From Dehalococcoidales bacterium (lineage in GTDB: Bacteria > Chloroflexota > Dehalococcoidia > Dehalococcoidales > UBA5627): a stretch of DNA of 7,423 nucleotides. Location of the stretch: the NCBI GenBank assembly GCA_012520835.1, contig JAAYNN010000021.1, positions 1-7,423 of the forward strand, in the 5' to 3' direction. Both the position numbers and the translations under genes were made by a program. Each line of letters starts with the position of its first letter. The stretch's first letter is position 1. The notes under the pieces are model-generated. The model was not told the DNA's origin. It saw only the letters and a list, made by a program, of their open reading frames with translations, and made no database searches. Below are positions 1 to 5,898 of the stretch, piece after piece.

Positions 1-2
1 GT

Positions 3-188
3 GGAACACCTGACAAGGCAGTTACTTCCGAAAGCCTTTCAAAACTGTATCAAACACATGTCTGTGTTACCGAGGCAACTCTTTATCCGGATGATACCAG
101 AATGAAGGTATGTATTCCGGTAATGAAAAAAAATAAATGTAAAGGAGCACAATCAAATGGGAAAAGAACAAAAAAAGCAAATTTCTAG
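3..188 (+). CDS. ABC transporter ATP-binding protein, C-terminal tail (partial; FepC/FecE/BtuD-like)
   Basis: Frame 3 is open from the first bases of the window to a TAG at 186-188 and gives 61 residues, beginning GTPDKAVTSESLSKLYQTHV. That matches the usual last segment of ATPases of the iron-siderophore/cobalamin importers, where a G-x-P-x-E/K-x-x-T-x-x-x-L-x-x-x-Y motif (switching to the short C-terminal strand region) follows the Walker B and H-loop region. The Walker motifs lie upstream, outside the window. The last ~12 codons overlap the start of the following substrate-binding protein by 32 nt, and that gene's ribosome binding site sits within this reading frame. The neighbour is a binding protein of the same transporter class, which supports the call; permease genes would be expected further upstream. 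The last ~20 residues are Lys-rich and not recognisable, so a stop lost by mutation and run-on into the next gene is possible. Confidence 0.7.
   Translation, partial: GTPDKAVTSESLSKLYQTHVCVTEATLYPDDTRMKVCIPVMKKNKCKGAQSNGKRTKKANF
141..147 (+). promoter_or_regulatory. Ribosome binding site of the first substrate-binding protein
   Basis: AAAGGAG lies 9 nt before the ATG at 157. It supports this start, which in turn gives the short, Lys/Arg-rich n-region expected before a twin-arginine motif. The site is inside the end of the upstream ATPase frame, so translation of the two genes is probably coupled. Confidence 0.75.
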
Positions 189-1323
189 AGTATCCAGAAG
201 GGAGTTTATGGCAGGAGCCGGAGCCCTGGTATTAACAGGGGTACTTAGCGGATGTAAACCGGATGTCATTACAACTACCGTCAACTCGACCAAAACGGTA
301 ACCCATAATGAAACCCAGCGTATTACCCAAACCGTAACCTCCTATATTACCACTACGCAAACGGTATCAGAGCGTTCTTCGTTTACAGTGACCGACATGG
401 CAGGTCGTACAGTCGAAATACCCGGTGTAATCAACAAGATCGCAACCTTCGGGGCTAACGGCGTTTTAAACACAATGGTCGAAACCATGGGGTGCGGCGC
501 AAAAATCGCCAACCAGATGCGTGCCAATTTTACCAAGACTGACAAATGGAAATACCAGTTTGTATTCGCTCCGCAGCTCAACGATTGTCCTGTTCTGGAG
601 ACTGGCAGTGAAATCGATATCGAAGCTGTTCTGCAGCTCAATCCGGATATTTGCCTTTGCATGAGTTTAGCGACAGCCACATTGCTTGAAGCGAAAGGGT
701 TGGCTGTTATCTATCTGGAATGGCAGACGCTGGCTAATGTAGAACCCTGTATCACATTGCTGGGCAGGGTCTTCGGGAAAGAGGATATCGCGGCTGATTA
801 TATGGATTACTTCAATAATAAAGTGGCTCAAGCCGGTTCGCTGACTGCCGGTATTGCCGAGCAGGATAGAAAGAAGGTTCTCTACGGAGGTATCACTTCA
901 TATACCCAACCGCACGCTATTGCCGAATGGTGGATTTATCAAGCAGGAGGCTATAGCGTTACATCCGAGGGTAGAAATGTGGAAGAAGTTACACATCCAT
1001 CCTATACGCTGGAAGATATTTTGATGTGGAATCCGGATGTGATGGTAACCACCGATACCGCTATGGCTGGTGAACTGAGAGCAATGGACACATTGAAAGA
1101 TGTCAATGCTATCAAGAACAATGAAATTTATTATATTCCGACCGTGGCGCATGTTTGGGGCAATCGTACGACGGAACAACCGCTGACCATATTCTGGATG
1201 ATGAACAAACTCTATCCGGAAATCATGCCGCTTGACACCCTGAGAGAGGAAATTCGCTATTTCTACAGCCATTTCTTCCTGACAGAGCTGACCGATGCAC
1301 AAATTACCGAGATTATAGGCTAA
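157..1323 (+). CDS. Tat-exported lipoprotein, ABC transporter substrate-binding protein (Fe-siderophore/cobalamin class)
   Basis: This 388-residue protein should capture a metal chelate, siderophore or corrinoid outside the membrane and deliver it to the FecCD/BtuCD-type importer whose ATPase tail lies just upstream. The N-terminus shows a twin-arginine motif (SRREFMA, residues 13-19), a hydrophobic stretch (~20-31) and a lipobox LSGC with Cys33, so it is exported folded and lipid-anchored. Residues 35-72 form a Thr/Val/Ser-rich linker. The type III (helical-backbone) binding fold follows: FTVTDMAGRTVEIP (76-89), a first lobe with IDIEAVLQLNPDICLC (153-168), and a second lobe with YTLEDILMWNPDVMV (283-297). 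The C-terminal FYSHFFLTELTDAQI (369-383) is a common ending for iron-complex binding proteins of anaerobes. It has five cysteines beyond the lipid Cys (113, 144, 166, 168, 198), including a C-x-C, which is unusual for an exported protein outside anaerobes. A second homologue is encoded at 4651-5859. The ligand cannot be assigned. Confidence 0.93.
   Translation: MGKEQKKQISRVSRREFMAGAGALVLTGVLSGCKPDVITTTVNSTKTVTHNETQRITQTVTSYITTTQTVSERSSFTVTDMAGRTVEIPGVINKIATFGANGVLNTMVETMGCGAKIANQMRANFTKTDKWKYQFVFAPQLNDCPVLETGSEIDIEAVLQLNPDICLCMSLATATLLEAKGLAVIYLEWQTLANVEPCITLLGRVFGKEDIAADYMDYFNNKVAQAGSLTAGIAEQDRKKVLYGGITSYTQPHAIAEWWIYQAGGYSVTSEGRNVEEVTHPSYTLEDILMWNPDVMVTTDTAMAGELRAMDTLKDVNAIKNNEIYYIPTVAHVWGNRTTEQPLTIFWMMNKLYPEIMPLDTLREEIRYFYSHFFLTELTDAQITEIIG
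259..372 (+). other. Thr/Ser/Val-rich low-complexity linker in the first binding protein
   Basis: Residues 35-72, directly after lipobox Cys33, are dominated by Thr, Val and Ser with repeated T-x-T-V and TTT units. This is probably a flexible tether, possibly O-glycosylated, that holds the binding domain away from the membrane. Its first part (ITTTVNSTKTVT) closely resembles that of the second binding protein (LTTTVTSTKTST), which suggests the two share a common origin. Confidence 0.8.
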
Positions 1324-1346
1324 AAAACGTTCTTGAAGGAGAAAAA

Positions 1347-2174
1347 ATGGGAAACCCGATATTGTCTGAAACAATCGAAAAAGTAAACAAAATTTTGGGG
1401 AAGAGCCTGGATGATTTAACAGTCGAGCGGGCGGTCTTCGGTCTTTTCTTTTCCGGCGTGAAATTAAGCGATGCAAGCGGCGGCCTCTGTTTTACCCCGA
1501 TAAAGGAAATACCGGAAGCGGTGTGCTGCCCCAGTTCGGCCAGGGCAATGCCGCTCTCAGGGAAACTGGCAGGCAGGAGCGTCAGGGCATACCTGGATGA
1601 CATATTTGGAGAAAATATCCTTAGAAAGACGCTTGGCATAGCTGTTTTAAATGCTTTAAGCGCATCGTGCTGGAGCAGGATGCCGAACAATGGTTATGAA
1701 ATCCAATCCGGCAAGGATGCCTTCGATGATATTGTAATCCAACCCGGTATTAAAGCAGTAGTGGTCGGTGCGCTGGTTCCGATTATCAGGAAATTGATCG
1801 CCGCCAAAAGCGAGTTTCATATTCTTGAAATGGATGCCGCCACTTTGAAGGAAAAAGAGCGACCCTATTTTGCTGAGGCAAGCCGGGCGCCGGAGTTTAT
1901 CCCCGATGCCGATTTACTGGTTATCACGGGAACAACAGTTCTTAACGATACCCTTCCCGGATTGCTCGAAATGGCTAAACCCGGGGCGCAGATCATAGTT
2001 ACCGGACCGACAGCCAGCATGCTGCCCGATGCCTTTTTCTCGCGCGGGGTAACCACTCTGGGCGGCATCATGGTTACTAAACCGGATGAGTTATTGGATA
2101 TTATCGGCGAGGGTGGGTCGGGGTATCATTTCTTCGGTAAAAGCGCCGAAAGAACGATTATCAATCGAAAATAG
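1347..2174 (+). CDS. DUF4213/DUF364 protein, putative heavy-metal chelation or cofactor-processing enzyme
   Basis: This 275-residue cytoplasmic protein has the two-part architecture of the DUF364 family. An N-terminal enolase-N-like DUF4213 domain spans ~10-100 (GLFFSGVKLSDASGGLCFTP at 32-51, then CCPSSARAMPLSGKLAG at 60-76). A Rossmann-like DUF364 domain spans ~115-265, with KAVVVGALVPIIRKL (136-150), DADLLVITGTTVLNDTLPGL (188-207) and IVTGPTASMLPDAFFSRG (217-234). A published structure from Desulfitobacterium hafniense (Dhaf4260) showed this domain combination, and its authors proposed a role in making flavin-, pterin- or siderophore-like molecules or in heavy-metal chelation. The exact reaction is unknown. 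The gene starts 23 nt after the binding protein, with GAAGGAG (1335-1341) 5 nt before the ATG, so it is co-transcribed with the transporter genes. The length is normal for the family. Adjacent Cys60-Cys61 could be a metal site, but this is speculative. Confidence 0.9.
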   Translation: MGNPILSETIEKVNKILGKSLDDLTVERAVFGLFFSGVKLSDASGGLCFTPIKEIPEAVCCPSSARAMPLSGKLAGRSVRAYLDDIFGENILRKTLGIAVLNALSASCWSRMPNNGYEIQSGKDAFDDIVIQPGIKAVVVGALVPIIRKLIAAKSEFHILEMDAATLKEKERPYFAEASRAPEFIPDADLLVITGTTVLNDTLPGLLEMAKPGAQIIVTGPTASMLPDAFFSRGVTTLGGIMVTKPDELLDIIGEGGSGYHFFGKSAERTIINRK

Positions 2175-2183
2175 AATATTGAA

Positions 2184-2189
2184 AAGGAG
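2184..2189 (+). promoter_or_regulatory. Ribosome binding site that fixes the MoeA-like start
   Basis: AAGGAG ends 7 nt before the ATG at 2197. The same reading frame is open further upstream to an ATG at 2086, but that start would lie 89 nt inside the DUF364 gene and add 37 residues unrelated to MoeA. The MoeA homology begins at the 2197 start, so the short start is chosen. Confidence 0.85.
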
Positions 2190-2196
2190 CATTCAG

Positions 2197-3459
2197 ATGG
2201 ATAATTATCAGGAAGCACTGGAAAAAGTTTTGAATTACGTTCATACGCTGGATATCGAAGATAAACCCCTTTTCGATACCATCGGGCAGGTACTGGCTGA
2301 AGATGTGTATTCGGAATTCGACCTGCCGCTTAAAGACCAGGCTATGCCGGACGGATATGCCGTAATATCCTCCGACATTGCCGGTGCAAGCGAGGAAAAT
2401 CCGGTTACCCTGCAAATCATCGAAACGGTGAGAGCCGGTTGCCTGCCTAAAAACAGGGTTAAAAGCGGCACTGCCATCCGTATCATGACCGGTGCGGTGA
2501 TGCCGGATGGGGCGGACTGCGTGGTCAGGTTCGAGTTTACAGATGAGCCCGCTAATAAAAGCGGTCCGAATTATAACAATCCGACAGAAGTCAAAGTATA
2601 TAGAGCAGTCGATCCGGGAACCGGAATATCTAAAAAGGGTGCCAGCGTCAGGAAAGGGATGCTGGTTATATCTAAAGGGATAACGATCGGGGCAGCCCAG
2701 ATTTCCGTACTGGCGACAATAGGTAAAACTATGGTAAGAGTGTTCCGCCGTCCCACTATTGCTGTCATATCCTCAGGGGACGAACTGCTCGAACTCGGAG
2801 AAACGCTCACGCCGGGTAAATCCTACAACTGCAATGAAATGGCCATTGCCACGCTGGTTTCTCACTACGGCGGCATCCCTAAGGTTTTAGGAATCGCCCA
2901 CGATAATGAAAAGTCGGTTACCGATAAAATCAAAAGGGGAATGAGAGCGGATGCCATTATCACCAGCGGCGGTGTTTCCAAGGGCGATTTCGATCTTGTC
3001 AGAAGCGTCATCGGGAAGATGGGGGAGGTTGTTTTTTCCAGGGTCGAGGTTGGGCCGGGGGCTTCCGTATCTTTCGGATATGTCCACAGGCAGGATGATA
3101 AAGAAGGCAGGAAAGCCATCCCTGTTTTTGCTTTGGCAGGGCCTACCGTTGGTTGTTTAATCAATTTCGAAATGCTTGTACGGCCTTCGATATTCAAGAT
3201 GATGGGCAAGAGCGATATCGAACATCCTGTGGTGAAAGCAATCGCAAAGGATGCTGTCCCCTCAAAAATCCCGATGACTTTTACAAGGTGGTCGAGACTG
3301 GAAAAGGGAAACGGTGGATACACTGTCGAACTCAACAGGATTGAAAAGGCAGGAATGTTGTCTGCCATAGGCATGGCAAATGCGCTCACAATTATTCCGA
3401 GAGGAACCGAAGTTAAAGAAGGGGACAGCATACCGGTTTTACCGCTGGATTGGACGTAA
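2197..3459 (+). CDS. MoeA-like molybdopterin molybdenumtransferase family protein, diverged
   Basis: Canonical MoeA inserts molybdate or tungstate into adenylylated molybdopterin in the cytoplasm. This 420-residue protein has full MoeA length and domain order. The N-terminal segment carries DLPLKDQAMPDGYAV (42-56) and RIMTGAVMPDGAD (95-107). The central MoCF_biosynth (MogA-like) domain carries VISSGDELLELG (190-201) and ITSGGVSKGDFDLV (255-268). The C-terminal domain IV spans ~342-420 and ends with ANALTIIPRGTEVKEGD. Two active-site loops are atypical. The usual K-P-G-K-P loop, with the lysines studied in E. coli MoeA, reads VGPGAS (285-290). The usual P-G-N-P-V-S loop reads AGPTVG (314-319). 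The N-terminal FDxSAMDGYA motif also has an extra Pro. The protein therefore may not do standard molybdate insertion and could handle another metal or pterin-like ligand. It lies 22 nt after the DUF364 gene in the same operon. Family assignment is secure; activity is open. Confidence 0.9.
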   Translation: MDNYQEALEKVLNYVHTLDIEDKPLFDTIGQVLAEDVYSEFDLPLKDQAMPDGYAVISSDIAGASEENPVTLQIIETVRAGCLPKNRVKSGTAIRIMTGAVMPDGADCVVRFEFTDEPANKSGPNYNNPTEVKVYRAVDPGTGISKKGASVRKGMLVISKGITIGAAQISVLATIGKTMVRVFRRPTIAVISSGDELLELGETLTPGKSYNCNEMAIATLVSHYGGIPKVLGIAHDNEKSVTDKIKRGMRADAIITSGGVSKGDFDLVRSVIGKMGEVVFSRVEVGPGASVSFGYVHRQDDKEGRKAIPVFALAGPTVGCLINFEMLVRPSIFKMMGKSDIEHPVVKAIAKDAVPSKIPMTFTRWSRLEKGNGGYTVELNRIEKAGMLSAIGMANALTIIPRGTEVKEGDSIPVLPLDWT

Positions 3460-3518
3460 ACATTGCGCGTCAGCGTCAATTATTCCCATGTCAATAAAGT
3501 AAAAAAGGAGAGCAACAA

Positions 3519-4586
3519 ATGAATAAAGTTCAAAAACCATTGATGGATTTATCGATGCCGGCAGGAATATCAAAAATCGAAAAGGTAGTTCAGGATTACC
3601 AGATTTTTCAGACCTTTTTAGCCGCTGTAAACCTCGGTTTATTCGATTACCTCAGCCAAAAAGGTGCTGCCGACCGCAAGGTCATTGCAGAGGGTATCGG
3701 TATAAACGGCATGTTCTCACGCAGCTTCCTTGATACGCTGGTCGAAATCGGTCTGCTTTCGAAACAGGATGAGAATTATCAAAACAGCGCCATAGCAAAC
3801 GACTTTTTGGTAAGCGGCAGCCCGTTCTATCAGGGGGATTGGGTCAAGAACATCGGGTGCGGCAGTCAGTGGGGCAACCTGGAGGAGTCATTAAAGCGTG
3901 AAAAGCCGGAAATAAAGAAGACGGGCAGCGGACCTAGTGAAGCGTTTTTAAACTCGCTGGCGGAAACTTCGTTAAGGGGAGAACTGCAGGCGGTGACCAA
4001 AGCAATAGCCGGGTGGAGCGGCTTCGCAAAAGCAAAAACGCTCCTGGATCTTGGTGGCGGGCATGGTTTATATGCCATTGCTCTTTGCCAGGCTAATCCG
4101 AATCTGAAAGGGGTGGTTTTCGATAAACCGGACGTTACGCAAATTACACAGAAATATATCGATAAGTATCAGATGTCGAGCCGGATGTCTACGCGGGGAG
4201 GGGATATCTGCACAGACGGGTTCGGTTCCGGTTTCGATATCGTCATTGTTTCACATTTGCTCTATAAGTTCCGCAAAGAACTGGAACCATTTTTTGAAAA
4301 GGTTTACAAGGCATTGAATCCGGGCGGGCTGCTGGTTACCAATCACTGGTTCTGCGCCCCCGGCTGTACTGCCGAAGGCAGCAGTGTCAGGGAACTGGCA
4401 AAATCCCTGCAAAGCTTCGGTCATCCGCTCTGCCATATCGAGGATTTTTACAAGATTTTCGAAAATAAAGGTTTTAAGTTAATCCTGAAATCGGATATTC
4501 CCAGTACGCACGGCACCTCTTTTTTGCAGCTGGCGGTGAAAGGGGAGGGTGGTAAAGATGCTTCAGACAAGTCTTGCTGTTGCTAG
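3519..4586 (+). CDS. SAM-dependent methyltransferase, family 2 (Methyltransf_2; CrtF/BchU/O-methyltransferase type)
   Basis: This 355-residue cytoplasmic enzyme should transfer a methyl group from S-adenosylmethionine to an unidentified acceptor. Residues ~20-100 form the winged-helix dimerisation domain (YQIFQTFLAAVNLGLFDYL at 27-45). The Rossmann catalytic domain has the SAM motif LLDLGGGHGLYAIAL (175-189), an acidic ribose-binding region around VVFDKPDV (199-206), and KALNPGGLLVTNHW (264-277). In typical family-2 O-methyltransferases a catalytic His lies in an L-H-D-W segment. Here the matching segment reads LLYKFRKE (247-254), putting Tyr249 in the His position, so a non-classical acceptor chemistry is likely. 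The family also includes bacteriochlorophyll C-20 (BchU) and carotenoid (CrtF) methyltransferases, so a tetrapyrrole or pterin-like acceptor would suit the neighbours, but this is inference. The protein ends in three consecutive cysteines (353-355). AAGGAG at 3505-3510 precedes the ATG by 8 nt. The gap to the MoeA-like gene is 59 nt. Confidence 0.92.
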   Translation: MNKVQKPLMDLSMPAGISKIEKVVQDYQIFQTFLAAVNLGLFDYLSQKGAADRKVIAEGIGINGMFSRSFLDTLVEIGLLSKQDENYQNSAIANDFLVSGSPFYQGDWVKNIGCGSQWGNLEESLKREKPEIKKTGSGPSEAFLNSLAETSLRGELQAVTKAIAGWSGFAKAKTLLDLGGGHGLYAIALCQANPNLKGVVFDKPDVTQITQKYIDKYQMSSRMSTRGGDICTDGFGSGFDIVIVSHLLYKFRKELEPFFEKVYKALNPGGLLVTNHWFCAPGCTAEGSSVRELAKSLQSFGHPLCHIEDFYKIFENKGFKLILKSDIPSTHGTSFLQLAVKGEGGKDASDKSCCC

Positions 4587-4637
4587 CCGGGTAAGAAACT
4601 ACATTTATATTAAAGCCGTTAGTTAATTTTTTAGATT

Positions 4638-4644
4638 AAAGGGG
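4638..4644 (+). promoter_or_regulatory. Ribosome binding site of the second substrate-binding protein
   Basis: AAAGGGG lies 6 nt before the ATG at 4651 and supports that start. The 64-nt gap before this gene is AT-rich and is the longest in the operon. I see no clear terminator in it and no convincing -35/-10 pair, though an internal promoter cannot be ruled out. Confidence 0.65.
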
Positions 4645-4650
4645 TAAAAA

Positions 4651-5859
4651 ATGGAAGGGAAAAAATACAAACTATCGAGAAGGGATTTCCTGGCAGGGTC
4701 GGGGGCTGTATTGCTCTTATCCATGCTGGGCGGATGCAAGTCCGAAACACTGACAACTACTGTAACATCTACCAAAACCTCGACGCTGCTGAGTACAATT
4801 ACAAATGCGTCAACCGTTACTGAAACTGTAACAAATACCGGTACCGTAACAAGTACCGCCACTAAAACTGCTACAGCTACTATAACCGAGACAATAACAC
4901 AGCCGGTAACCAGGGTAATTACCGATATGGGCGGCGTAGCGGTCACAGTGCCATATGACATCAACAGGATAATCATCACCTGCATGGGCGGAGCAACACA
5001 TGAGGTAGCTGCTATCGGTGGGGCTGCGAAAATAGTGGCTCAGCCTTCGATGCAGAAGTTCCCCGTCCTTTTGAAAATCTACCCCGATTTTGCAAATCTG
5101 CCCACTGTCGGCACGTTTAACAATATCAATATCGAAGAGATTCTAGCGCTGGAACCCGATGTGGTAATCAACAGTAAAATATCGAGCGAAGGCAATCAAA
5201 AAATAATGAATGCCGGTGTTCCCGTAATCAGGGTCAATACCGGAAGAAGCGACATAACCGGTATTCTGGATGAATTTGCCATGACAGGAGAACTACTGAA
5301 TAATACCTCCAGATCGAATGAACTGATTACATTCTGGAGTGAACAACTGGAGGTTATTGACGCCCGCTTGGCAGATATACCAGTAGAAAACAGGAAGAGA
5401 GTGTATTATGTCCTGGGTGCGATAACACATACCAACGGCAGCGAGTCCTGGGGACAGGCGTTGATTACCGCCGCCGGCGGTATCAATGTGGCCGAAGAAA
5501 TCGGAGCCGAAAGGGATATCGTGCTGGAACAGCTGCTGGTATGGAATCCCGATGTGATGATTCTCTCGAGCAATGAAGGAACATTCGTCAGCGTCGAGGA
5601 CATTACCGGAGCTGCACAATTGCAGGAAATCAAAGCCGTGATAGACCGCGAGCTTTATCTTTGCCCGGTGGGCACTTTCTGGTGGGACCGTCCGGCGCCG
5701 GAAGCAATTCTCGGGATTACCTGGCTGGCAAAAACGCTTTATCCCGAACAATTCGCGGATATAGATTTAAAGGCCCTGTCAAAGGATTTCTATAACAGGT
5801 TTTACAATTATGAGCTTAGCGATGATGAATTTACCGGCTTTTTAAATCCAACAGCATAG
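4651..5859 (+). CDS. Second Tat-exported lipoprotein, ABC transporter substrate-binding protein (Fe-siderophore/cobalamin class)
   Basis: This 402-residue protein is a paralogue of the product of 157-1323 and should bind a metal chelate or corrinoid for an FecCD/BtuCD-type importer. It has a twin-arginine motif SRRDFLAG (9-16), a hydrophobic segment (~17-26) and a lipobox LGGC with Cys29, followed by a Thr-rich linker (31-88). The helical-backbone binding domain starts at RVITDMGGVAVTVP (88-101). It contains NINIEEILALEPDVVI (158-173) in lobe one, and ALITAAGGINVAEE (270-283) and LEQLLVWNPDVMIL (292-305) in lobe two. TFWWDRPAPEAILGI (342-356) and the FYNRFYNYELSDDEF ending (380-394) are typical of iron-complex binding proteins. 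It has only two cysteines (111, 338) in the mature domain, against five in the first protein, and the pocket-region sequences differ (WWDRPAPE here, WGNRTTEQ there), so the two probably bind different ligands. It is the last gene before the convergent block. Confidence 0.94.
   Translation: MEGKKYKLSRRDFLAGSGAVLLLSMLGGCKSETLTTTVTSTKTSTLLSTITNASTVTETVTNTGTVTSTATKTATATITETITQPVTRVITDMGGVAVTVPYDINRIIITCMGGATHEVAAIGGAAKIVAQPSMQKFPVLLKIYPDFANLPTVGTFNNINIEEILALEPDVVINSKISSEGNQKIMNAGVPVIRVNTGRSDITGILDEFAMTGELLNNTSRSNELITFWSEQLEVIDARLADIPVENRKRVYYVLGAITHTNGSESWGQALITAAGGINVAEEIGAERDIVLEQLLVWNPDVMILSSNEGTFVSVEDITGAAQLQEIKAVIDRELYLCPVGTFWWDRPAPEAILGITWLAKTLYPEQFADIDLKALSKDFYNRFYNYELSDDEFTGFLNPTA
4741..4914 (+). 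other. Thr-rich low-complexity linker in the second binding protein
   Basis: Residues 31-88 between the lipid cysteine and the binding domain consist largely of Thr with Val, Ser, Ala and Ile in irregular T-x-T-x units. At 58 residues this tether is about 20 longer than in the first binding protein. Because of this composition the opposite strand reads as a spurious Val-rich open frame. Confidence 0.8.
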
Positions 5860-5874
5860 TTATAATAAACAGTG

Positions 5875-5898
5875 GCGGGGAGGATTAATCCTCCCCGC
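5875..5898. terminator. Perfect 24-bp palindrome, probable shared bidirectional terminator
   Basis: Two 10-nt arms (GCGGGGAGGA and its complement) flank a TTAA loop, so the whole 24 bp is a perfect palindrome. It lies 15 nt after the stop of the second binding protein. It also covers the stop codon (TAA, 5887-5885) and last codons of the convergent nitrogenase-like gene. It can fold in RNA from either strand. There is no clean U-tract on the plus side; on the minus side a U-rich stretch starts a few bases later. A terminator or 3'-end stabilising hairpin for both operons is the simplest reading. Confidence 0.7.

Noticed and set aside
898..1690. Two long minus-strand open frames (898-1476 and 1313-1690)
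   Set aside because: Both lie opposite well-supported genes, have no recognisable motifs and lack good ribosome binding sites.
2086..2196. Longer MoeA-like start at 2086
   Set aside because: The extra 37 residues overlap the DUF364 gene and resemble no MoeA N-terminus, whereas AAGGAG is well placed for the ATG at 2197.
3467..3478. Direct repeat GCGTCA x2 between the MoeA-like and methyltransferase genes
   Set aside because: Two copies of a 6-mer are expected by chance and no further copies or symmetry suggest an operator.
2865..3479. 204-codon minus-strand open frame opposite the MoeA-like gene
   Set aside because: It is a shadow of the MoeA-like coding frame; its Ser/Pro/Leu-rich composition is typical of antisense reading.
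4587..4637. AT-rich gap as a promoter for the second binding protein
   Set aside because: A TATATT-like hexamer is present, but no -35 element at proper spacing is convincing; AT-richness alone is not evidence.
4623..4985. Val-rich open frame on the minus strand
   Set aside because: It is the antisense of the Thr-rich linker (Thr codons read as Val or Cys-type codons in reverse) and has no independent support.
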